Assembly: GCA_023428065.1 (NCBI GenBank)
Contig: JAEYZI010000097.1
Location: 1-14,792, forward strand
Length of the DNA: 14,792 bases
Direction: 5' to 3'
Source of the DNA: Actinomycetes bacterium
Lineage (GTDB): Bacteria; Actinomycetota; Actinomycetes; Actinomycetales; Microbacteriaceae
Made by a program: the position numbers and the translations under genes. How positions within the stretch are numbered: position 1 is the first letter of the stretch; each line of letters begins with the position of its first letter. Of this stretch, positions 1 through 5,660 are shown one piece after another. Below the pieces are notes generated by a model. That model worked only from the letters and a program-made list of their open reading frames with translations. It made no database searches and was not told the DNA's origin.

Positions 1-976
1 GGTCGGCGACGCCCTCGCCGCCGCCGAACGGCGAACGGCGGGCGCGGCGGGCCTCGCGAGCGCGATCGCCCTCGCGGGGTGCGCGGGCCTCGCCGTCGCG
101 GTCCCCGTGCTCGCGCCTGGGACGCTCCCCACCGCGACCGTCGCCGTCGTCTCCCTGCTCGCGCTCGCCCTCGTCGAGGCGGTCGACGGCGTCGCGGCCG
201 CGGCACGCCGCATCCCCGTGCTGCGGGCGGTGCTCGCCCGGCTCGCGCCCCTGCTCGGGGCGCCCGAGACGGTGGGCGGCGAGAAGCGCCTCGACGGCCC
301 CGTCGCGCGCGTCGAGCTCGTGAACGTGGCACGCGTGCTGCCGGGCGACGACCGTCCTCTCTTCTCGGGCGTCGAGGCGGAGCTCGCCCCGGGCGGGTGG
401 CTGCGCGTCGAGGGACCGTCCGGCTCCGGCAAGTCGACGCTGCTCGCGATGATCATGGGCTCCATCCGTCCCGATGCGGGCGAGGTGCGCGCCGCGGGCA
501 CCGCGGTCGCCGAGCTCGATCGCGTCGACTGGGGTCGGCACGTCGCGTGGTGTCCGCAGGAGGCCCACGTGTTCGACTCGACCGTGCGCGGCAACCTGCT
601 CATCGGACGCGGCCGCGACGACGCCCCCGACGACGCGGAGCTCGCCGAGGTGCTCCGCCGCGTGGGGCTCGGCGACCTCCTCGCGGCGATGCCGGACGGC
701 CTCGCGACGCGTGTCGGCCAGGCCGGTCGCGCCCTCTCGGGGGGCGAGCGTCAGCGGCTCGCGATCGCCCGTGCGCTCGTCGCGCGTGCCGAGCTGCTCC
801 TGCTCGACGAGCCGACCGCCCACCTCGACGAGCCCACCGCGCGCGCCCTCATGGACGACATCCGCACCGCGGCCGACGAGCGCATGGTCGTGCTCGTCTC
901 GCACCGTGCGGGCGATCGGGAGGACGCTGACCGCGTCGTGCGGTTGGGGGGTTGTCCCCACCCCGCGGCGGTCTGA
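1..976 (+). CDS. cydC: ABC exporter permease/ATPase, C-terminal part, probably thiol-reductant exporter CydC (5' truncated by window edge)
   Basis: The frame is open from base 2 and ends at TGA 974-976, so the N-terminal membrane part lies off the window. What remains is the last hydrophobic segment (about 90-190) followed by a complete ABC ATPase. Walker A GPSGSGKS is at 413-436, the ABC signature LSGGERQR at 734-757, Walker B LLLLDEPT at 794-817, and the H-loop histidine at 902-904. The linker after the last helix, rich in Ala, Leu and Arg and ending in a PLLGAPE stretch, resembles actinobacterial CydC. In that family CydD and CydC form a heterodimer that exports cysteine and glutathione to the periplasm and supports assembly of cytochrome bd oxidase. 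CydC is the favoured call, but another type 1 exporter half cannot be excluded because cydAB and cydD would lie outside the window. The ATPase fold is certain; the subfamily is inferred. Confidence 0.72.
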   Translation, partial: VGDALAAAERRTAGAAGLASAIALAGCAGLAVAVPVLAPGTLPTATVAVVSLLALALVEAVDGVAAAARRIPVLRAVLARLAPLLGAPETVGGEKRLDGPVARVELVNVARVLPGDDRPLFSGVEAELAPGGWLRVEGPSGSGKSTLLAMIMGSIRPDAGEVRAAGTAVAELDRVDWGRHVAWCPQEAHVFDSTVRGNLLIGRGRDDAPDDAELAEVLRRVGLGDLLAAMPDGLATRVGQAGRALSGGERQRLAIARALVARAELLLLDEPTAHLDEPTARALMDDIRTAADERMVVLVSHRAGDREDADRVVRLGGCPHPAAV

Positions 977-978
977 CA

Positions 979-1008
979 CCCGGATGCCGGGGCCCGCGCG
1001 CATCCGGG
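979..1008. promoter_or_regulatory. 8-bp inverted repeat between the cydC-like gene and the kinase gene
   Basis: CCCGGATG at 979-986 is perfectly mirrored by CATCCGGG at 1001-1008 across a 14-base GC-rich spacer. It begins two bases after the upstream TGA and ends inside the proposed kinase -10 hexamer (1008-1013). It could therefore be a terminator hairpin for the upstream gene, although no T-run follows, or an operator covering the kinase promoter. The sequence does not decide between these. Confidence 0.45.
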
Positions 1009-1013
1009 ATGCT
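1008..1013 (+). promoter_or_regulatory. Candidate -10 box for a leaderless kinase transcript
   Basis: GATGCT ends six bases before the ATG at 1020. The same hexamer at the same distance precedes the ArsR-like gene (5043-5048). No convincing -35 element is visible. Confidence 0.4.
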
Positions 1014-1019
1014 GGGGGA

Positions 1020-2378
1020 ATGGAGACGACGAGACGACGCGGGTACGGCCGGTACTGGGTGGGGCTGCTGCCCGAGCTGGGCTACCTGCTGCCGCTGCTG
1101 CCCATCACGATCACCGCGCTGTCGGTGCTCATGACGCTCTTCTGGACGGGCGTCGGCATGATCCCGATCTTCATCGGCCTGTTCCTCGTGCTCGCATCGC
1201 TCTTCGTGGCGCGCGGCTTCGGCATCCTCGAGGTGTGGCGACTCCGGGGCGCGCTGTTCCCGGCCATCACTCCGCCGCGCTGGGATCACTCGGCGCGCGG
1301 CGGCAGCGCTCTCGCCAAGACGCTCGCGCCCTTCGTCGACGGCCACTACTGGCTCTACCTGCTGCACGGGGCCCTCGTGAACCCGATCGTCGGCATCGTC
1401 AGCTGGACGGTCACGATCGTGTGGATATCGGTCGCCCTCGCGGGCCTGCTGTTCCCCCTCACCTTCCTCGTGCCTGGCCTCGAGACCGGCCTCGGCCGCC
1501 TCATCGAGCTGGCCCAGGACGGCGGAGCCGAGGTGCCCGAGGTGCTCGCGAGCCCCGTCACGCACGGCGTCGTCGCGACCCTCATCGGCCTCCTGTTCCT
1601 GCTGACCCTGCCCTTCGTGACGCACGGCCTCACCTGGATCCACTACGGGATCGCCCGTGGCATGCTCTCGGCCTTCCGCTCCGAGGAGCTCCAGGTGCAG
1701 ATGGCCGACCTGTCTGCTTCGCGCAGCGCCGCGGTCGCGGCAGAGGGCACGGCGCTCCGCCGGCTCGAGCGCGACATCCACGACGGTCCGCAGCAGCGGC
1801 TCGTGCGGCTGCAGATGGACCTCGCCTCCGCCGAACGCCAGCTCGAGAAGGACCCGGATGCCGCCCGTCGGCTCATCGAGGAGGCGCGCACGCAGTCGAA
1901 GGAGGCGCTCGAGGAGTTGCGGGCGCTGTCGCGCGGCTTCGCGCCGCCCATCCTGCTCGACCGCGGGCTCGTCGCCGCCCTCGAGTCGCTCGCGGTGCGC
2001 GCACCCGTGCCGACGCACATCGAGTCCTTCCTTCCCGTGGGGCTCGTGCTCCCGGCGGAGCTCGAACGCAACGCCTACTTCATCGCGGCGGAGTCGCTCA
2101 CGAACGTCGCGAAGCACGCCCAGGCGCGGAACGCGTGGGTGCGGCTCGAGCTGCACGCCGACGCCTCGGGCGAGGGCAGCCTGCTCGACGTGGTCGTCAC
2201 CGACGACGGCGTGGGTGGCGCGTCGGCGCTCGACGGGCACGGGCTCGCGGGCATCGCCGAGCGCGCGCGGGGTCTCGGCGGAACCGTCGAGATCGTGAGC
2301 CCCGCGGGCGGACCCACCCACGTGATCACCCACCTGCCTCTTCCCGAGGACGCGTCACCGGGTGGCGCCGCCGCCTGA
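1020..2378 (+). CDS. Membrane sensor histidine kinase (HisKA_3 / HATPase_c, NarL-partner type)
   Basis: This 452-residue protein has an N-terminal membrane sensor region with hydrophobic stretches at about 18-64, 116-152 and 184-206, resembling the four-helix sensor module of many actinobacterial NarL-type kinases. A short coiled stretch leads into the HisKA_3 dimerisation domain, where RDIHDGPQQR places the phospho-acceptor histidine at residue 254. The HATPase_c domain follows, with the N-box ERNAYFIAAESLTNVAKHA and the G-box residues DDGVGG and GHGLAGI. It should autophosphorylate and pass phosphate to the response regulator 44 bases downstream. ATG 1020 is chosen because the hydrophobic N-terminus follows soon after and a -10-like hexamer lies six bases upstream. 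An in-frame ATG at 984 would lie inside the inverted repeat. The stimulus is unknown; proximity to a cydC-like gene hints at redox or envelope sensing, but only weakly. Confidence 0.93.
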   Translation: METTRRRGYGRYWVGLLPELGYLLPLLPITITALSVLMTLFWTGVGMIPIFIGLFLVLASLFVARGFGILEVWRLRGALFPAITPPRWDHSARGGSALAKTLAPFVDGHYWLYLLHGALVNPIVGIVSWTVTIVWISVALAGLLFPLTFLVPGLETGLGRLIELAQDGGAEVPEVLASPVTHGVVATLIGLLFLLTLPFVTHGLTWIHYGIARGMLSAFRSEELQVQMADLSASRSAAVAAEGTALRRLERDIHDGPQQRLVRLQMDLASAERQLEKDPDAARRLIEEARTQSKEALEELRALSRGFAPPILLDRGLVAALESLAVRAPVPTHIESFLPVGLVLPAELERNAYFIAAESLTNVAKHAQARNAWVRLELHADASGEGSLLDVVVTDDGVGGASALDGHGLAGIAERARGLGGTVEIVSPAGGPTHVITHLPLPEDASPGGAAA

Positions 2379-2388
2379 CCGACGCGTC

Positions 2389-2416
2389 CTGACGGGGTCC
2401 GCGCGCTCGCTAACCT
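2389..2416 (+). promoter_or_regulatory. Promoter for a leaderless response-regulator transcript
   Basis: CTGACG (2389-2394, -35-like) and TAACCT (2411-2416, -10, TAnnnT) are separated by 16 bases. The -10 ends six bases before GTG 2423, so transcription would start at the start codon. There is no Shine-Dalgarno sequence in the 44-base gap after the kinase gene. Confidence 0.55.
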
Positions 2417-2422
2417 GAGTGC

Positions 2423-3067
2423 GTGAGCGTACGCGTGGTGGTGGCCGACGATTCCGTGCTGTTGCGGGAGGGGCTCGTGCGCGTGCTCGAGGAGGCGGGC
2501 CACGAGGTCGTCGGCTCGTACGGCGACGCCGACGAGCTGCTCGCACAGGCACCCGCGCTCGCGCCGGATCTCGCCGTGCTCGACGTGCGGATGCCGCCGA
2601 CCTTCCGCGACGAGGGCGTGCGCGCCGCGCTCCGCCTGCGCCGCGAGCTGCCCGCGACGGGCATCCTGCTGCTCTCGCAGTACGTCGAGGTCGCGTACGC
2701 GCAGGAGCTGCTCGGAGCGGGCTCGGGGGGAGTGGGGTATCTCCTCAAGGACCGCGTCGCATCCCTCGAGGAGCTCACCGACGCCGTGGACCGCATCGCG
2801 GCGAGTGGCACCGTGCTCGATCCGGAGGTCGTGGCGCAGCTCATCGGGCGGCGGCACGATCCGCTCGCCTCGCTCACGCCGCGCGAGCGCGAGGTGCTCC
2901 AGCTCATGGCGGAGGGGCGCAGCAACACCGCGATCGCGAAGCAGCTCTTCATCGGCGTGGGGGCGGTCGAGAAGAACGTCACCGCGATCTTCGGCAAGCT
3001 CGGGCTCGAGGACTCGGGCACCGACCATCGCCGCGTGCTCGCGGTCGTCGCCTGGCTGCAGCGCTGA
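2423..3067 (+). CDS. Two-component response regulator, NarL/FixJ family (REC + LuxR-type HTH)
   Basis: This 214-residue protein has the usual length for the family. The receiver domain spans residues 1-120, with the acidic pair D9/D10, phospho-acceptor D54 in LAVLDVRMP, the switch residue S85 and the conserved K109 in YLLKD. The C-terminal LuxR HTH spans about 148-205, with the LTPREREVLQLMAEGRSNTAIA motif running straight into the recognition helix. It should be phosphorylated by the adjacent kinase and bind DNA as a dimer. The GTG at 2423 gives the normal MSVRVVVADDS start, and the promoter layout suggests a leaderless mRNA. It therefore probably has its own promoter in addition to any read-through from the kinase gene. 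The gene is convergent with the next one, only 18 bases separate them, and no terminator hairpin is seen in that gap. Confidence 0.95.
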   Translation: MSVRVVVADDSVLLREGLVRVLEEAGHEVVGSYGDADELLAQAPALAPDLAVLDVRMPPTFRDEGVRAALRLRRELPATGILLLSQYVEVAYAQELLGAGSGGVGYLLKDRVASLEELTDAVDRIAASGTVLDPEVVAQLIGRRHDPLASLTPREREVLQLMAEGRSNTAIAKQLFIGVGAVEKNVTAIFGKLGLEDSGTDHRRVLAVVAWLQR

Positions 3068-3085
3068 CGCGCCGCGCCTGAGGAA

Positions 3086-3268
3086 TCAGGCGACCGACGA
3101 GCGCGAGACGGTGCGGAAGTCGGCGGTCCAGGTCTGCAGCTCGGGACGGTCGTCCTGGATGTGGTTCGTCCAGGCGATGCCGTTCCACCAGCGCAGCTGG
3201 GGGATGCCGAGCGGATCGCGATACCAGCCGGCGGGGGCTGCGGTCGCGTTGGGGGTCACGACGGTCAT
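3086..3268 (-). CDS. Small DUF2510-domain protein
   Basis: This is a 60-residue protein. Residues 12-37 carry the DUF2510 signature, with PAGWYRDPLG followed by LRWWNGIAWTNH and its conserved Trp, Pro and Asp positions. That short module is common in actinobacteria, usually at the N-terminus of larger membrane proteins; its function is not established. Here the protein is only the motif plus a 23-residue polar tail and has no membrane segment. ATG 3268 is chosen because an AGGAG ribosome site lies about six bases upstream. The frame stays open back to 3361, but that extension would run through the promoter and hairpin. It lies downstream of the cold-shock gene on the same strand but probably has its own promoter, with TTGCCC and TACCAT around an inverted repeat. 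Confidence 0.82.
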   Translation of the reverse strand: MTVVTPNATAAPAGWYRDPLGIPQLRWWNGIAWTNHIQDDRPELQTWTADFRTVSRSSVA

Positions 3269-3331
3269 GTTCGCTCCTGGTGGGGGGATTGTCGGGTGCC
3301 GTGGCAGGGGGAGAGCGAGACGGCTGAGGTG

Positions 3332-3361
3332 ATGGTACTGCCCCCCGTATGCGGGGGGCAA
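3332..3361 (-). promoter_or_regulatory. Promoter of the DUF2510 gene with a G-tract inverted repeat in its spacer
   Basis: On the minus strand TTGCCC (3361-3356) and TACCAT (3337-3332) are separated by 18 bases and lie about 57 bases before the transcript's ATG. A 9-bp perfect inverted repeat, TGCCCCCCG / CGGGGGGCA at 3339-3347 and 3352-3360, fills the spacer with a four-base centre. That layout suits an operator for a G-tract-binding repressor such as CsoR or RcnR. A stem-loop in DNA or RNA is the alternative. Confidence 0.45.
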
Positions 3362-3369
3362 TGATCATT
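3360..3369. promoter_or_regulatory. AT-rich palindrome AATGATCATT
   Basis: This 10-base perfect palindrome stands out in GC-rich surroundings. It touches the -35 side of the proposed DUF2510 promoter and may be part of a regulator site or an UP-like element. Confidence 0.3.
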
Positions 3370-3400
3370 TCTCGGGCGCCGAGAACGCCGCCGGACGCGA

Positions 3401-3428
3401 GAACGGCCCCTCCGAGGAGGGGCCGTTC
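3401..3428 (-). terminator. Strong stem-loop terminator of the cold-shock gene
   Basis: GAACGGCCCCTC (3401-3412) pairs perfectly with GAGGGGCCGTTC (3417-3428) across the loop CGAG. It lies 12 bases beyond the cspA-like stop codon on the minus strand. No T-run follows, as is common for actinobacterial terminators. A smaller stem-loop (CTCGG/CCGAG, 3371-3383) follows and may help. Confidence 0.75.
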
Positions 3429-3440
3429 CGACGGGATGGC

Positions 3441-3644
3441 TCAGGCGGCCGAGATGTTCGAGGCCTGCGGACCCTTGGGGCCCGGCACGGTCTCGAACTG
3501 GACGCGCTGGCCCTCCTCGAGGTTCTTGTAGCCGGAGCCGGCGATCGCCGAGTGGTGGGCGAAGAGGTCGGCGCTGCCGTCGTCGGGGGCGATGAAGCCG
3601 TATCCCTTGTCGGCGTTGAACCACTTCACGGTTCCGGTGGTCAT
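3441..3644 (-). CDS. cspA: Cold-shock protein, CspA family
   Basis: This 67-residue single cold-shock domain has the standard family length. RNP1 is KGYGFIAP (residues 13-20). RNP2 appears as DLFAHHSAI, where most relatives have VFVHFSAI, so one aromatic position is His. The TGTVKWFNADKGYGF start and the GPQASNI end are typical. Family members bind single-stranded nucleic acid and melt RNA structure, acting as RNA chaperones in the cytoplasm. The ribosome site is strong, with AAAGGAG about six bases before ATG 3644. The 120 bases between the desaturase stop and this ATG probably hold the promoter and a structured 5' leader, as is usual for csp genes. It sits in the same orientation as the desaturase, which supports a cold-adaptation context, though many Csp proteins are constitutive. 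Confidence 0.95.
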   Translation of the reverse strand: MTTGTVKWFNADKGYGFIAPDDGSADLFAHHSAIAGSGYKNLEEGQRVQFETVPGPKGPQASNISAA

Positions 3645-3681
3645 GTGTTCTCCTTTGTATTCGTTGTCATCCGCCGAAGCC

Positions 3682-3695
3682 CCACCCGCGGGTGG
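3682..3695. promoter_or_regulatory. 14-base perfect palindrome in the csp leader/promoter region
   Basis: CCACCCG is immediately mirrored by CGGGTGG with no loop. That suits a protein-binding site better than an RNA hairpin. It lies 38 bases upstream of the csp ATG and 70 bases after the desaturase stop codon. Confidence 0.35.
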
Positions 3696-3764
3696 TGCGA
3701 CGCTCCGAAGGAGGCGGCGGACGCATCCGGTCGGCTCGCAGCCGTGCCGGACGTCTGTGGGGCC

Positions 3765-4928
3765 TCAGGCTCGCCGGTACTGGGCGAGGATGTGGCAGGT
3801 GAAGGGGTCGAGCGCGGCGCGTCCGACCTGGTGCATGTGACGCACGACCGCGGCGTTGGCGCGGGCGAAGGACATCTCGGTGTACGGGATCTCGTGGGTG
3901 GCGCAGAACTCGCGGACGATCTCACGCGCCTTCGCGAGGTAGGGGCGGGGCATGTTCGGGAACAGGTGGTGCTCGACCTGGTAGTTGAGGCCGCCGAGGA
4001 ATGCGGACGCCCAGAAGCCGCCCGAGATGTTGCGCGAGGTGCGCACCTGCTTCGTGAAGAAGTCGAGCTTCTGCTCGGCGGGGATGATCGGCATGCCCGT
4101 GTGGTTGACGGCGAACGCGCTGCCCATGTAGATCCCGAAGACCGCGAGCTGCACGCCGATGAACGCGAACGCCATCCCGAGCGGAAGCACCCAGAAGATC
4201 GCGCCGAAGTAGATGCCGAAGCGCAGGGCGAGGAGCCCGAGCTCCATCCAGCGGCCCTCGACCTTGCGACGCTCGACGAGCGAGCGGATCGAGTGGAAGT
4301 GCAGGTTGAGGCCCTCGAGCAGGAGGAGCGGGTAGAACAGCCAGCCCTGGCGGCGCGTGATGAACGCGAGGACGCCGCGCTGCGCGGCCGCCGTCTCGGG
4401 GGTGAACGCGACCACGTCGACCTCGATGTCGGGGTCCTTGCTCACGCGATTGGGGTTGGCGTGGTGGCGCGTGTGCTTCGTCATCCACCACTGGTAGCTC
4501 ATGCCGACGCCGAAGACGGCGACGAGGCGGCCGATGCGGTCGTTGGCGGGGCCGCTCGCGAGCACCTGGCGGTGGGCGAACTCGTGGCCGATGAAGGCGG
4601 CCTGCGTGAAGATGATGCCGAGTGCTCCGGCGATGAGCAGCTGGAACCAGCTGTCGCCGAGGAGGACGAAGCCCGTGATCGCGCCGCCGAGGGCGAGGAG
4701 GAGTCCGCCGCCGAGGAGGGCGTAGAACCAGGTCGCGCGGCGCAGGAGGCCGGATTCGCGGACGGTCTGGGAGACCTGGGTGAAGGTGCGGATGGGGTTG
4801 ATGGTCTCGCTCGTGCGCGGACGGGTCTCGCGGATGCGGCCGGCGCCGGGAGCGATGGACGGAGAGGAGATAAGCGATTCCGTTCCTCTTGGCGGCCCGA
4901 ATGGGCCGGGGGTGAAGCCAAGAAGCAA
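3765..4928 (-). CDS. Membrane fatty-acid / acyl-CoA desaturase, QxxHH group (start codon uncertain)
   Basis: From the outermost usable start, TTG 4928, the product is 387 residues. All three iron-binding histidine boxes of membrane desaturases are present: HEFAH (115-119), HTRHH (152-156) and QVEHH (317-321). Hydrophobic pairs lie at about 69-112 and 232-275. The QxxHH third box is typical of the front-end (delta-5/6-like) group, whose actinobacterial members are usually annotated acyl-CoA desaturase. The enzyme uses oxygen and reduced ferredoxin or cytochrome to introduce a double bond and fluidise the membrane. The start is odd. The recognisable N-terminus (RPRTSETINPIRTFTQ) is preceded by no in-frame ATG or GTG, and TTG 4928 has no sensible ribosome site. 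An AAGAGGA site at 4890-4884 instead points to a non-standard start such as ATC 4871, giving 368 residues beginning (M)SSPSIAPGAG. The function is secure; the start is not. Confidence 0.88.
   Translation of the reverse strand: MLLGFTPGPFGPPRGTESLISSPSIAPGAGRIRETRPRTSETINPIRTFTQVSQTVRESGLLRRATWFYALLGGGLLLALGGAITGFVLLGDSWFQLLIAGALGIIFTQAAFIGHEFAHRQVLASGPANDRIGRLVAVFGVGMSYQWWMTKHTRHHANPNRVSKDPDIEVDVVAFTPETAAAQRGVLAFITRRQGWLFYPLLLLEGLNLHFHSIRSLVERRKVEGRWMELGLLALRFGIYFGAIFWVLPLGMAFAFIGVQLAVFGIYMGSAFAVNHTGMPIIPAEQKLDFFTKQVRTSRNISGGFWASAFLGGLNYQVEHHLFPNMPRPYLAKAREIVREFCATHEIPYTEMSFARANAAVVRHMHQVGRAALDPFTCHILAQYRRA
4893..4908. other. Small stem-loop in the desaturase leader
   Basis: CGGCCC and GGGCCG pair across the loop GAAT just upstream of the AAGAGGA ribosome site on the minus strand. 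If the true start is near 4871 this is leader RNA. If it is TTG 4928 the stem lies inside the coding region. Confidence 0.3.
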
Positions 4929-5008
4929 ACCGCCTGTCGACTTACCTGACTCTACCCGGCCGTATATTCCGCAGGCTGTGAGGATGCCCGGCCTCGGTCG
5001 ACACCGAG

Positions 5009-5040
5009 TTGCACAGAACTTGTGCAAAGAAGCTGTGCAT
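5009..5040. promoter_or_regulatory. Operator-like inverted repeat plus third half-site at the ArsR/desaturase divergent promoter
   Basis: TTGCACA (5009-5015) is perfectly mirrored by TGTGCAA (5021-5027) across five bases. A further half-site, TGTGCAT, lies at 5034-5040, 13 bases after the second arm. The group covers the -35 region of the regulator gene (TTGTGC 5020-5025) and lies upstream of the divergent desaturase. This is the expected place for an autoregulating ArsR-type repressor to bind. Confidence 0.55.
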
Positions 5041-5042
5041 GG

Positions 5043-5048
5043 GATGCT
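5043..5048 (+). promoter_or_regulatory. Candidate -10 box for the leaderless ArsR-like transcript
   Basis: GATGCT lies 17 bases after TTGTGC (5020-5025) and ends six bases before GTG 5055. No Shine-Dalgarno sequence is present, so a leaderless mRNA is likely. Confidence 0.42.
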
Positions 5049-5054
5049 CGTCAG

Positions 5055-5660
5055 GTGACCGACGACCTCTCCGCCGAATCCGCGGCCTCCACGAACCTGC
5101 GGCTCGACGCGCGCGCCGTGCGGGTGCTCGCCCACCCGCTGCGCTCGCGCATCCTGAGTCGGCTCCGGATGCACGGCCCGGCGACCGCGACCGAGCTCGC
5201 CGCCGAGCTCTCGACCAACACGGGGGCGACGAGCTACCACCTGCGCGCGCTCGAGTCGGTCGGGCTCGTCGTCGACACGGGCGAGGGCGCCGGCAAGCGC
5301 CGGCTCTGGAAGGCGTCGACCGACTCCCACTCGTGGACGGACTCCGACTTCGCGGGCGACGAGGACACGCGGACGGCCCTCGGCTGGCTCGAGCGCGACT
5401 ACGTGCGCCAGTTCGCCGAGCGTGCCGAGCAGTGGCTCGACGTGCGGGAGGCTTGGCCCGCGGAGTGGGCCGACCGGTTGGGGATCGGCGACGCCCTCGT
5501 GAACGTCACGCCCGAGCAGTTCGACGCGATGGCCGCCGAGCTGCGAGAGGTCGCCGTGCGCTACCGCGACGCGGGCGCGGGCGACCCGCGCGCCCGCCGC
5601 GTCCACGTCTTCGCGGTCGCCCGCCCGGTCGACCCGCACCCCGAGGAGGGCGAGGAGTGA
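5055..5660 (+). CDS. ArsR-like winged-helix transcriptional regulator (HTH_20 type)
   Basis: This is a 201-residue protein. The winged helix spans about residues 18-88: LDARAVRVLAHPLRSRIL, then a helix-turn-helix with TATELAAELSTNTGATSYHLRALESVG, then a wing with GEGAGKRRLWKA. This is the arrangement of ArsR-like regulators with a long C-terminal half; relatives are often found beside MFS transporters. No metal-binding cysteines are present (the protein has no Cys), so it probably senses an organic ligand. Its stop overlaps the start of the MFS gene by four bases (GTGA), so the two are translationally coupled. Its own product probably binds the TTGCACA/TGTGCAA repeat just upstream. GTG 5055 is preferred over GTG 5022, which would translate the operator. 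Confidence 0.88.
   Translation: MTDDLSAESAASTNLRLDARAVRVLAHPLRSRILSRLRMHGPATATELAAELSTNTGATSYHLRALESVGLVVDTGEGAGKRRLWKASTDSHSWTDSDFAGDEDTRTALGWLERDYVRQFAERAEQWLDVREAWPAEWADRLGIGDALVNVTPEQFDAMAAELREVAVRYRDAGAGDPRARRVHVFAVARPVDPHPEEGEE

Noticed and set aside
849..2333. Long minus-strand open frame opposite the kinase
   Set aside because: It has low-complexity Arg/Glu/His-rich composition and no motif, while the plus strand encodes an intact histidine kinase.
3269..3361. Earlier start for the DUF2510 gene at 3361
   Set aside because: The extension reads through the promoter and hairpin, and the AGGAG site sits correctly before ATG 3268.
3552..4949. Plus-strand open frame opposite the csp and desaturase genes
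   Set aside because: It has biased Glu/Ala/Arg composition and no ribosome site, and it is contradicted by the three histidine boxes on the other strand.
5022..5054. Earlier GTG start (5022) for the ArsR-like gene
   Set aside because: It would translate the operator-like repeat and the -10 box, and there is no ribosome site.
4929..5639. Upstream extension of the desaturase frame to a possible start at 5639
   Set aside because: It would run antisense through the ArsR-like gene and the divergent promoter. Its composition is Arg-rich noise.
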